A program made the position numbers and the translations under genes. Positions 1-6,999 of a stretch of 64,000 nucleotides of DNA are shown here, piece by piece. The stretch is from assembly GCA_963847985.1 (NCBI GenBank), contig CAWKBS010000011.1:124001-188000 (forward strand). The letters are read 5' to 3'. Under the pieces are notes generated by a model that saw only the letters and a program-made list of their open reading frames with translations, did not search any database and was not told the DNA's origin. Source of the DNA: JAIBJN01 sp963847985. GTDB lineage: Bacteria; Actinomycetota; Thermoleophilia; Gaiellales; Gaiellaceae. Each line of letters begins with the position of its first letter. The stretch's first letter is position 1.

Positions 1-1
1 C

Positions 2-775
2 CGCGTCGAGCTGATCCAGGGCGACGTCACCGACTTGGCGGCCGTCGAGCGGGCGCTCGACGAGCACGGGAGCACGCACGTCGTCCACCTCGCCGCGATG
101 CTGATCCCGCTCGCCAAGGCCGACCCGCCGCGCGGCGCGAGCGTGAACGTCGTCGGCACCGTGAACGTCCTCGAGGCGGTACGGCGCCGGCGGGAGCGGG
201 TTCGCGGCCTCTCCTACGCCAGCTCGGCGGCCGTCTACGGGCCGGACGCGCCCGCGCGGGTCGCCGAGGGCGCGGACCCGAGCCCGGCGACGCACTACGG
301 CGTCCACAAGCAGGCCAACGAGGGCGCCGCGCGCGTCTACTGGGCCGACGACGGCGTCCCGAGCATCGGGCTGCGGCCGTTCGTCGTCTACGGGGCCGGG
401 CGCGACCAGGGGCTCACGGCGGACCCGACCCTGGCCATGGCCGCGGCCGCGCGCGGGGAGCCGTTCCGCATCGGCTTCGGCGGGCGCGTGCAGATGCACT
501 ACGCGCCGGACGCGGCGCGGGCGTTCATCGACGCCGCCCGCCGCTCGGCGGAGGGCGGCGCCCTCGTCGGCAACCTGGGCGGCCCGGCGACCGGGATCGA
601 CGAGGTGGTCGCCGCGATCGAGGCCGCCGCACCGGAGGCGGCCGGCTCGATCACGTTCGCCGAGACGCCCCTGCCGTTCCCGGAGGAGTTCGAGGGCGTC
701 GTCCACCCCGCGCCGGTCACGCCGCTTCGCGAGGCCGTCGCCGAGACCGTGGCGATCTTCCGTGAGCGGCTCTGA
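2..775 (+). CDS. NAD-dependent epimerase/dehydratase (5' end outside window)
   Basis: Extended short-chain dehydrogenase (SDR) of the nucleotide-sugar epimerase type. The reading frame is open from base 2, so the N-terminal glycine-rich NAD-binding loop lies outside the window. Visible are the strand-4 segment VVHLAA, the SYASSAAVYG substrate strand and the catalytic YGVHK (YxxxK) motif, then a C-terminal substrate domain. About 257 residues remain of a usual 300-330. The stop lies inside the next gene, whose GTG start overlaps it by 14 bases, so the two are probably translationally coupled. The substrate cannot be told from sequence; the RraA-like and FAH neighbours suggest sugar-acid or keto-acid catabolism, which is inference. 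Confidence 0.85.
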   Translation, partial: RVELIQGDVTDLAAVERALDEHGSTHVVHLAAMLIPLAKADPPRGASVNVVGTVNVLEAVRRRRERVRGLSYASSAAVYGPDAPARVAEGADPSPATHYGVHKQANEGAARVYWADDGVPSIGLRPFVVYGAGRDQGLTADPTLAMAAAARGEPFRIGFGGRVQMHYAPDAARAFIDAARRSAEGGALVGNLGGPATGIDEVVAAIEAAAPEAAGSITFAETPLPFPEEFEGVVHPAPVTPLREAVAETVAIFRERL

Positions 776-1395
776 GCTCTACGCGGCGGCGGTCGCCGAC
801 GTCCTCGACTCGCTCGGCCTCCGGCGGCAGACGCTGGCGCCCACGATCGGGCCGCTCCGGCCCGGGATGCGCCTCGAGGGTCCCGCCTTCGCCGTCGAGG
901 GCCGGCCGCGCGCCGAGGCCGACTACGAGGCGTCGATCCGCCGCATCCTCGAGATGCTCGGCGCCGTCCCCGCCGGGGCGGTTCCCGTCTACGCGACCAA
1001 CGACGACGAGGCGGCCCAGTTCGGCGAGCTGTCAGCGACCGCGCTGCAGGCCAAGGGCTGCCCCGGAGTCGTCCTCGACGGCGGCTGCCGCGACGTCGCC
1101 TTCATCGAGGAGGCCGGCTTCCCCGTGTTCTGCCGCTACGCGACCCCGCAGGACTCCGTCCCGCGCTGGGAGTGCCTCGACTGGGGCCACCGCGTGACGA
1201 TCGGCGGCGTCGAGGTCGCCACCGGGGACTGGCTGGTCGCGGACGCGGACGGGGTCGTCGTCGTACCGGCCGCGCTGCGCGGACGAGGTGCTGGAGAAGG
1301 CCCGCGCGGTCGCCGGAACCGAGAGCCAGGTCCGCGAGGCCGTGCGCCGCGGCGTCGCGCCGCTCGACGCCTACGACGAGTTCGGCAAGTTCTAG
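762..1395 (+). CDS. RraA/HMG-aldolase family protein, reading frame broken near its 3' end
   Basis: RraA-fold protein (regulator of RNase E activity A / 4-hydroxy-4-methyl-2-oxoglutarate aldolase superfamily). GTG start overlapping the epimerase. The family core is intact: the ADVLDSLG-type N-terminus, GCPGVVLDGGCRD and GDWLVADADGVVVVP. Right after VVVVPAAL the frame is lost: one extra C at about 1278 diverts it. Skipping one base restores a normal RraA tail (ADEVLEKARAV to DAYDEFGKF) ending at the TAG at 1393-1395. The repaired protein is about 210 residues, the usual size. This looks like a sequencing error or a very recent lesion. The substrate (oxaloacetate or HMG-type keto acids) is inference from the family. 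Confidence 0.8.
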
Positions 1396-1685
1396 AGGTC
1401 GACCGTCTCGTAGAACGTGCGCTCGCGGCTCTCGAGCCGCGGGATCGCGTCCCCGGCGCCGAGCCGCTGGAAGTGCTCGGAGGACCCGTGCGCCTCGAAG
1501 GCGGCGGCGTCCGCGTACTGCTCGTAGAAGAAGAAGACGCGTGGGTCCTCGGGGTCGCGGTGCGGCTGCCACATGAGGCACCCGGGCTCCGCGCGCGACG
1601 GCCCCGCCAGCTGCTCGACGGCGGACAGCACGTTCTCCTCCTCGCCTTCCTTCGCGACCCAGCGCGCCACCAGCACGTACGCCAT
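1392..1685 (-). CDS. Antibiotic biosynthesis monooxygenase (ABM)-domain protein
   Basis: Small 97-residue ferredoxin-like alpha/beta-barrel protein of the ABM/YgiN type. It shows the typical YVLVARWVAKEG first strand, a central EPGCLMWQPHRDP segment and the FFFYEQYADAAAFEAH helix that ends in SEHFQ. These proteins act as dimers, as quinol or haem monooxygenases or as stress-related proteins; the exact reaction cannot be read here. Its ATG follows directly on the stop codon of the FAH gene, so the two form an operon. Its own stop overlaps the stop of the converging RraA gene. Confidence 0.85.
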   Translation of the reverse strand: MAYVLVARWVAKEGEEENVLSAVEQLAGPSRAEPGCLMWQPHRDPEDPRVFFFYEQYADAAAFEAHGSSEHFQRLGAGDAIPRLESRERTFYETVDL

Positions 1686-2339
1686 CTAGTCTCCTTCCTC
1701 GCCTCGCACGGGGTTTGTCAGAGTGCCGATTCCCTCGATCTCCACGGCCACCTCGTCGCCGGGGCGCAGGAAGATCGGCGGCGTGCGGGTGAAGCCGACG
1801 CCGGCAGGGGTTCCGGTCACGATCAGGTCGCCGGGATCCAGGGTGATGCCCTTGCTGATGTAGGCGATCAGCTCGGCGACGGAGAAGACCATCTCGGCGG
1901 TCGACGAGTCCTGCAGCGCCTCGCCGTTGACGAGACAGCGAATCCTGAGCGCCTGCGGATCGGGGATCTCCGATGCCGGCGCCACGCGCGGCCCGGTCGG
2001 CGAGAACGTGTCGAGCGACTTGGCCCGCGTCCACTGGCCGTCCTGGAACTGGAGGTCGCGCGCGCTCACGTCGTTGAAGCACGTGTAGCCCGCGACGACG
2101 TCGAGGGCCCGCGCGACGGGCACGTCGCGCGCCCGCTCCCCGATGACCACCCCGAGCTCGGCCTCGTAGTCGACCTCCGCCGAGAGGGCCGAGAGCACGA
2201 TCGGCTCCCCGGGGCCGATCACGCTGGACGGCCAGATGGCGAACACGACCGGCCGCTCGGGGACCTCGAGCCCCGCCTCGGCCGCGTGATCGCGGTAGTT
2301 CATCCCCGCTGCGAGGATCTTCCCCGGCCGTTCCTGCAT
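1686..2339 (-). CDS. Fumarylacetoacetate hydrolase (FAH) family protein
   Basis: FAH-fold metal enzyme of 217 residues, the family that hydrolyses, decarboxylates or isomerises small beta-keto acids in aromatic and sugar-acid catabolism. The motifs present are GMNYRDHA, the metal-binding pattern SAEVDYEAELGVVIG (two acidic ligands), NDVSARDLQ, KSLDTFSPTGP and GDLIVTGTPAGVG. I place the start at the ATG at 2337-2339 because MQERPGKILAAGMNY matches the usual N-terminus; the frame is open a little further upstream. It is the first gene of a two-gene operon with the ABM protein and is divergent from the hypothetical at 2380. Confidence 0.9.
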   Translation of the reverse strand: MQERPGKILAAGMNYRDHAAEAGLEVPERPVVFAIWPSSVIGPGEPIVLSALSAEVDYEAELGVVIGERARDVPVARALDVVAGYTCFNDVSARDLQFQDGQWTRAKSLDTFSPTGPRVAPASEIPDPQALRIRCLVNGEALQDSSTAEMVFSVAELIAYISKGITLDPGDLIVTGTPAGVGFTRTPPIFLRPGDEVAVEIEGIGTLTNPVRGEEGD

Positions 2340-2363
2340 CGCGCGATCATGGCACACGGGCGC

Positions 2364-2369
2364 TAGCGT
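2364..2369 (+). promoter_or_regulatory. Candidate -10 box (TAGCGT) for the gene at 2380
   Basis: TAGCGT fits the TAnnnT -10 pattern and lies 10 bases before the ATG at 2380. This spacing suggests a leaderless transcript and favours the ATG at 2380 over the GTG at 2368. No -35 hexamer is recognised. Confidence 0.35.
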
Positions 2370-2379
2370 GAGCCCCGGG

Positions 2380-3003
2380 ATGGCGCTCCGGAACCGTGTC
2401 ACGCCTCTGGGAGAGCTCGTCGCCGACCCGGCCCGCGGTCTCGTCTACGGGAACCGCGGGTGCCTGCACGACGAGAGCGGGCGGATCCGGCGACGCTACG
2501 CGGGAAAGCGCTGGATCGCCTGCCGGCTCGAGTTCAAGGGCTGGCAGCGGGGGCCGCTCCTGCAGCCCGGCAAGTTCACGGAGCTGTTCTTCCTCGACGA
2601 GGCGACCGCGTTCGCGGCCGGGCACCGGCCCTGCGCGCTCTGCCGGCGCGAGGACTACGTCCGCTTCGGCGAGCTGTGGGGCGAGCTCCACCCCGGCGAG
2701 GCCGGCGCGGACGTCGTCGACGCCCGGCTCCACGCGGAGAGGCTCGATCCGGCGACCCGCGGCCCCCGCCTCCACGCTGCCGCGCTGGACGAACTGCCGG
2801 ACGGCGCCTTCGTCCTCGAGCAGGGCGAGGCGCGGCTCGTCCACGGCGGATGCCTGCTCACCTGGACGCCGGCCGGCTACGTGAGTCCCCGGTCACGGGC
2901 CGGCGGGACGCGGGCCACGGTGATCACGCCGCCGTCGCTCGTCGCCGTCCTCCGGGCCGGCTGGGCGGGCTCCGTCCCACTCATTCACCCGTCCGCGGAC
3001 TAG
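2380..3003 (+). CDS. Conserved hypothetical protein with an Ada-like RPCxxC motif
   Basis: A 207-residue soluble protein I cannot assign to a named family. It carries GNRGCLHD near the N-terminus, then KRWIACRLEFKGW, TELFFLDEATAFAAGHRPC and ALCRRED. The RPCALCRR stretch recalls the GxRPCKRC zinc-binding segment of the Ada methylphosphotriester domain, so a structural zinc site (Cys in the early CLHD/ACRL segments plus this CxxC) is plausible. There are no membrane segments or signal peptide. I chose ATG 2380 rather than GTG 2368 because of the -10 box at 2364-2369. Its stop TAG forms part of the next gene's -10 box. Function unknown. Confidence 0.75.
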   Translation: MALRNRVTPLGELVADPARGLVYGNRGCLHDESGRIRRRYAGKRWIACRLEFKGWQRGPLLQPGKFTELFFLDEATAFAAGHRPCALCRREDYVRFGELWGELHPGEAGADVVDARLHAERLDPATRGPRLHAAALDELPDGAFVLEQGEARLVHGGCLLTWTPAGYVSPRSRAGGTRATVITPPSLVAVLRAGWAGSVPLIHPSAD

Positions 3004-3006
3004 GCT
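3001..3006 (+). promoter_or_regulatory. Candidate -10 box (TAGGCT) for the MOSC gene
   Basis: TAGGCT lies 8 bases before the ATG at 3015, and its first three bases are the stop codon of the upstream gene. The following AGAGGGG could also serve as a ribosome binding site, so a leaderless transcript is not the only reading. Confidence 0.35.
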
Positions 3007-3014
3007 TAGAGGGG

Positions 3015-3554
3015 ATGGAAGAACACGCCACCACCGAGGAGCTGCTGGCCGGCCTCGACCACATCCGGGCGGCGCCCGCCGACCGCGGCACCGTCGAGTT
3101 GATCGTCCGCCGGCCGACGGTGGACGAGCGCGAGGTCCTGGCGCAGGCCGAGCTCGACCTCGTCGTCGGGCTGGTCGGCGACCGCTGGCACCTGGGCGCG
3201 TCGCCAATCAACGACGCCCAGCTGACGCTGATGAACGCCCGCGCTGCCCAGCTCATCGCCCGCAGCCGCGAGCGCTGGCCGCTGGCCGGCGACCAGCTCT
3301 ACGTCGACCTCGACCTGAGCGTGGACAACCTGCCCGCCGGCAGCCGTCTGGAGGTCGGCGATGCGGTGATCGAGATCACCCCCGTGCCGCACACCGGCTG
3401 TGCCAAGTTCAGCGCGCGCTTCGGAACCAACGCGCTCAAGTTCGTGAACAAGAGCCCCGGCCGCGAGCTCCGGCTCCGCGGGGTCAACGCCCGCGTCGTC
3501 ACTCCGGGGCCCGTCCGCGCCGGCGACGCGATCGCGAAGGTCGACGCCGCCTAG
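3015..3554 (+). CDS. MOSC-domain protein
   Basis: A 179-residue protein with a MOSC domain (the molybdenum-cofactor sulfurase C-terminal fold), which binds sulfur or molybdenum cofactor through a conserved cysteine. That cysteine is visible in VPHTGCAKF, and the flanking SRLEVGDAVIEI and LRGVNARVV strands match the family. The start is ATG 3015, preceded by AGAGGGG. Stand-alone MOSC proteins may act in detoxification or cofactor sulfuration; the substrate is unknown. The 3' end overlaps the converging DUF4203 gene by 4 bases. Confidence 0.8.
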   Translation: MEEHATTEELLAGLDHIRAAPADRGTVELIVRRPTVDEREVLAQAELDLVVGLVGDRWHLGASPINDAQLTLMNARAAQLIARSRERWPLAGDQLYVDLDLSVDNLPAGSRLEVGDAVIEITPVPHTGCAKFSARFGTNALKFVNKSPGRELRLRGVNARVVTPGPVRAGDAIAKVDAA

Positions 3555-4195
3555 GCGTAGCTGCCGCGCGACTCCCAGGACTCGCGCATCGAGATCCGCA
3601 TTCGCTGCATGGCCGAGACCTGGTAGAGCCCGCCGGCGAACGCGAAGCCGAAGTAGAGGGCGTACCACCACCAGTCGTTGTCGGCGCGGGACGTGACGGC
3701 GTTGCTCGTGAAGTCCTCGGTGTCGATCGCCCCGAACAGGAGCATGAGCCCCGTGACGACGGCGCTCGCTCCCGCCAGCGCGCTGAGCACGACGAGCAGG
3801 ATCAGCGGGAGGTCGGCCGCGATCGCAAGCAGCGCGAGGAGGACGCCGGCGGCGATCCCGACCAGGACGACCAGCCAGTTCCAGTCGACGCCGAGGGCGC
3901 CCATCAGGCTCGCCCCGAGCGCGAAGCCGATCGAGCCCATGGCCAGGACGACGGCCACCACGTAGAAGAAGTAGGCGAGCAGCGCGAAGACGAACGCCAG
4001 CGCCAGCGCGACGAGCCAGGCGAGGCCGGTGCGGAGGAAGCCTTCGTCGGTGGCCGCCGCGATCAGCCCCGCTCCCAGGCTGAAGCCGACGAAGGCGCCC
4101 CAGAGCGGGATGATGAAGCGGAAGGCGAGGTAGCCGAAGAAGCAGAACACGCCCCCCACGAGAAGCAAGAGCAGACCGAAGGCGATGTCTTCCAT
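3551..4195 (-). CDS. DUF4203-like multi-pass membrane protein
   Basis: A 214-residue integral membrane protein with about six to seven hydrophobic segments and a short cytoplasmic C-tail rich in Arg and Met. The segment order, starting with an N-terminal helix, FGYLAFRFIIPLWG and GFSLGAGLIAA, and repeated small-residue helices resembles the DUF4203/TMEM198 family, whose function is not established. It has no catalytic motif. It is divergent from the MFS gene, separated by about 130 bases that hold no other gene. Confidence 0.65.
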   Translation of the reverse strand: MEDIAFGLLLLLVGGVFCFFGYLAFRFIIPLWGAFVGFSLGAGLIAAATDEGFLRTGLAWLVALALAFVFALLAYFFYVVAVVLAMGSIGFALGASLMGALGVDWNWLVVLVGIAAGVLLALLAIAADLPLILLVVLSALAGASAVVTGLMLLFGAIDTEDFTSNAVTSRADNDWWWYALYFGFAFAGGLYQVSAMQRMRISMRESWESRGSYA

Positions 4196-4326
4196 CGAGT
4201 CCCGCGATCATTCGGACGCTCACGAGCGATGTCAAGCGCCTTGGCGGCATGCGACGTGACGCGCCCCGTAGGATGCCGCGTCTCCGAGGGTCAGGTCGCG
4301 GTTTGAACGAAGGTGAGGGAGGGGTG

Positions 4327-5925
4327 GTGAGCGCGAGTTCGAGCGCAAGCGTTTCCGAGGAGGGAGCAGGCAATCCGCGGCTCGCCCTGCTGCTCGCGAT
4401 GGCGATGTTCGTCCTCGTCTTCGACACGTCGCTGATGAACGTCTCGATCTCGGCGGTCGTCGAGGACCTCGACACCACAGTGAGCGGCGTGCAGGCGGCG
4501 ATCGCGCTCGAGGCGCTGGTCTCCGCGGCCTTCATCCTCATCAACAGCAAGGTCGGCGACCTAATCGGACGCAAGCGGGCGTACGTGCTGGGCCTGCTCG
4601 CCTACGCGATCGGCGCCCTGGCGATGGTTCTCGCCCAGAGCCTGACCCCCGTCATCATCTTCTGGGCGATCATCGGCGGTCTGGGAGCGTCGCTGCTCTT
4701 GCCCGCGATGCAGTCCCTCATCCACGGCAACTTCGAGGGAGCAGCCCGGACGAAGGCGTATGCGCTGGTGGGCGCGTCCGCTGCGATCGCCGCCGCGGTG
4801 GGACCGCTGATCGGAGGGTTCGTGACCACGACGATGTCGTGGCGCGTCGGGTTCCTGCTCGAGGTCGTCGTCATCGCCGTCGTCCTGTCCGGCATCAAGC
4901 TCGTTCACGACGAGCCGTACACGGGACCGCGCCAGATCGACGTGGTCGGCGCGATCCTCTCCGTCCTCGGCATGGGCGGCCTCGTTCTGGGAATCCTCCT
5001 GTGGCAGGAGGGCGGGGAGTACGTCGGCTTGGTAATGGCGATCGGCGCGGTCGGGCTCGCTCTGCTCGCCTACTGGCTCGTGCGCCGCAAGCGTCAGGGG
5101 AAGCCGGCGCTGCTCGACCCCGACCTGTTCAGGTTCCCGCACTTCACGACCGGGATCTCCCAGCAGATGCTGCAACAGATCGCGCTGGGCGGGGCGATGA
5201 TCGCGCTGCCGATCTTCCTGCAGATGACCCTCGGGTACAACGCGCTGGAGGCGGGCCTGTCCATCGCCCCGCTCTCACTCACTATGTTCGCCGTCGCGAT
5301 GCTTGCCGGAAAGAGGGCGGGAAACCGGCGCCCGAGCACCATCGTGCTCGCGGGCTTTGCGCTCATCACCGTGGGATTTGCCCTGATCGTCCCGATCGTG
5401 CCGCGAACGGACTCCGGCTGGGCCCTCGCGATCCCGCTGCTGATCGCGGGAGCAGGGTTCGGTCTACTGGTCTCTCAGCTGTTCAACTACACGCTCTCGC
5501 CGATCGAGGGAGAGCGGGTGAGCGAGGCGGCCGGGGTCAACTCTGCCGCGGGCAATTTCGGGCTGTCGTTCGGATTGGCGATGGCCGGCGGCGTCCTGCT
5601 CGCGGTGCTCGCCCTCTCGTTCACCAACCTGACGGAAGAGAGCAACGTGATTCCCCCGGCACAGCAGGCGCTGATCGCGGACACGCTCGAGGAGGACGCC
5701 GAGGTGATGAGCGACGCGCAGCTCGAACGGTTGCTCGCCGACGAGCCCGCGGACATCCAGGCCGAGATCCTCCGCATCAACGCGGAGGCGCGCGATCGCT
5801 CCCTCCAGGTGGCGCTGCTCGTGCCCCTCCTTGCCGGTCTCCTCGGGCTGCTCAACTCCTTCCGCATGCGACGCCTGCCGGATCCTGCGCCGTCGGCCTC
5901 CCTCGAAGGGGCGGCCCTGGGCTGA
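4327..5925 (+). CDS. MFS transporter, EmrB/QacA-type drug exporter
   Basis: A 14-helix-type major facilitator: proton-coupled export of drugs or other amphiphiles across the cytoplasmic membrane. Motif A is visible as KVGDLIGRKRAY after helix 2, the helix-1 motif as FDTSLMNVSI, and a motif C-like GPLIGGFVTT in helix 5. A hydrophilic insert (EESNVIPPAQQAL onwards) precedes the last helix. I place the start at GTG 4327, behind GAGGGAGGGG; the frame opens at 4249 but that extension is Arg-rich and unlike the family. About 532 residues. No adjacent regulator is seen. Confidence 0.88.
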   Translation: MSASSSASVSEEGAGNPRLALLLAMAMFVLVFDTSLMNVSISAVVEDLDTTVSGVQAAIALEALVSAAFILINSKVGDLIGRKRAYVLGLLAYAIGALAMVLAQSLTPVIIFWAIIGGLGASLLLPAMQSLIHGNFEGAARTKAYALVGASAAIAAAVGPLIGGFVTTTMSWRVGFLLEVVVIAVVLSGIKLVHDEPYTGPRQIDVVGAILSVLGMGGLVLGILLWQEGGEYVGLVMAIGAVGLALLAYWLVRRKRQGKPALLDPDLFRFPHFTTGISQQMLQQIALGGAMIALPIFLQMTLGYNALEAGLSIAPLSLTMFAVAMLAGKRAGNRRPSTIVLAGFALITVGFALIVPIVPRTDSGWALAIPLLIAGAGFGLLVSQLFNYTLSPIEGERVSEAAGVNSAAGNFGLSFGLAMAGGVLLAVLALSFTNLTEESNVIPPAQQALIADTLEEDAEVMSDAQLERLLADEPADIQAEILRINAEARDRSLQVALLVPLLAGLLGLLNSFRMRRLPDPAPSASLEGAALG

Positions 5926-5989
5926 CCCGAGTTTGGGGCGAAGGCCGCTCGTGAGAGCAGGTCGTGGTCAGGCCGATCCGAGGTACTCG

Positions 5990-6011
5990 CTCGCCCGTAG
6001 TACCGGGCGAG
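5990..6011. repeat. Perfect inverted repeat between MFS and beta-propeller genes
   Basis: CTCGCCCG and its exact complement CGGGCGAG form an 8-bp stem around the 6-base loop TAGTAC. It sits 65 bases after the MFS stop and 60 bases before the next GTG. No T-run follows, so a classical terminator is unlikely; a dimeric-repressor operator or an RNA hairpin is possible. Confidence 0.5.
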
Positions 6012-6071
6012 GGTTCGCGGTCGCCCAGGCCGGGAACCAACCGTGCCGTCACCGCTCACAAGGGGGTTCCA

Positions 6072-6989
6072 GTGACCAGGACACGCATGCTGGCGCTGCT
6101 CGCGGGGCTCGTCCTCCTCGCGGCCGCGCCGGCCGGAGCGAGCAACTCGTGGCCGCCGACCATCGCGCTCCCGACCGGCTTCCAGCCCGAGGGCATCGAC
6201 ATCGGGAACGGCCACACCTTCTACGTCGGCTCGATCCCGACCGGCGCCGTCGTCCGCGGCGACCTGCGGACCGGCGTCGTCTCGCCGCTCGTCCCGGCCC
6301 AGGCCGGACGTGCCGCGATCGGCGTCGACTTCGCCGACAAGCGCCTGTTCGTGGCCGGCGGCCCGACCGGCCGCGCGTGGGTCTACGACGCCCGCACCGG
6401 CGCGACCCTCGCCGCGTACCAGCTTGCCGCCGGGCCTCCGACCTTCGTGAACGACGTGATCGTCACGCGCGAGGCAGTTTGGTTCACCGAGTCGCAGGAC
6501 GACGTCCTCTATCGGGTCCCGATCGCTCCCGACGGCACGCTCGGGTCGCAGGCGGACGTCGAAGCCGTGCCGCTGACGGGCGACTTCACGATGGCGCCGG
6601 GGTTCAACGTCAACGGGATCGACGCGACGCCGCGCGGCGACACGCTCGTCATCGTCCAGTCGAACCTCGGCCGCCTGTACACCGTGGACGCGGCCACCGG
6701 CAAGGCTGCGCTGATCGCGCTCACGGGAGGCGACGTCACCCAGGGCGACGGGATCCTGCTCGACGGGAAGACGCTCTACGCCGTGCAGAACCGGATGAAC
6801 CGGATCGCGGTCGTGAAGCTCTCCAGCGACCTCTCGGCCGGGACGATCACCGGCCACCTCACCGACCCCGACTTCGACGTCCCGACCACGATCGCCGAGT
6901 TCGGGAAGGCGCTCTACGCGGTGAACGCACGCTTCGGCGTGATGCCACCCGGAACCGCCGCGTTCAGCGTCGTGCGGGTCGAGCGCTAG
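6072..6989 (+). CDS. Secreted SMP-30/NHL-like beta-propeller protein
   Basis: A 305-residue exported protein. The GTG start is set by AAGGGGG six bases upstream and gives a clean Sec signal peptide (RTRMLALLAGLVLLAAAPAGAS). The mature part is repeated four-stranded blades, such as FQPEGIDIGNGHTFYVGS, GVDFADKRLFVAGG, NGIDATPRGDTLVIVQS and GDGILLDGKTLYAV, as in SMP-30/gluconolactonase-like six-bladed propellers. The metal-site residues of true lactonases are not clearly identified, so an enzymatic role is uncertain. Probably acts outside the membrane. Confidence 0.75.
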   Translation: MTRTRMLALLAGLVLLAAAPAGASNSWPPTIALPTGFQPEGIDIGNGHTFYVGSIPTGAVVRGDLRTGVVSPLVPAQAGRAAIGVDFADKRLFVAGGPTGRAWVYDARTGATLAAYQLAAGPPTFVNDVIVTREAVWFTESQDDVLYRVPIAPDGTLGSQADVEAVPLTGDFTMAPGFNVNGIDATPRGDTLVIVQSNLGRLYTVDAATGKAALIALTGGDVTQGDGILLDGKTLYAVQNRMNRIAVVKLSSDLSAGTITGHLTDPDFDVPTTIAEFGKALYAVNARFGVMPPGTAAFSVVRVER

Positions 6990-6999
6990 GCGGGCAGCG

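Noticed and set aside
762..2366. 534-residue open frame starting with RraA sequence
   Set aside because: Only the first part is RraA. Past about 1278 it is the frameshifted read of RraA, then antisense of the ABM and FAH genes.
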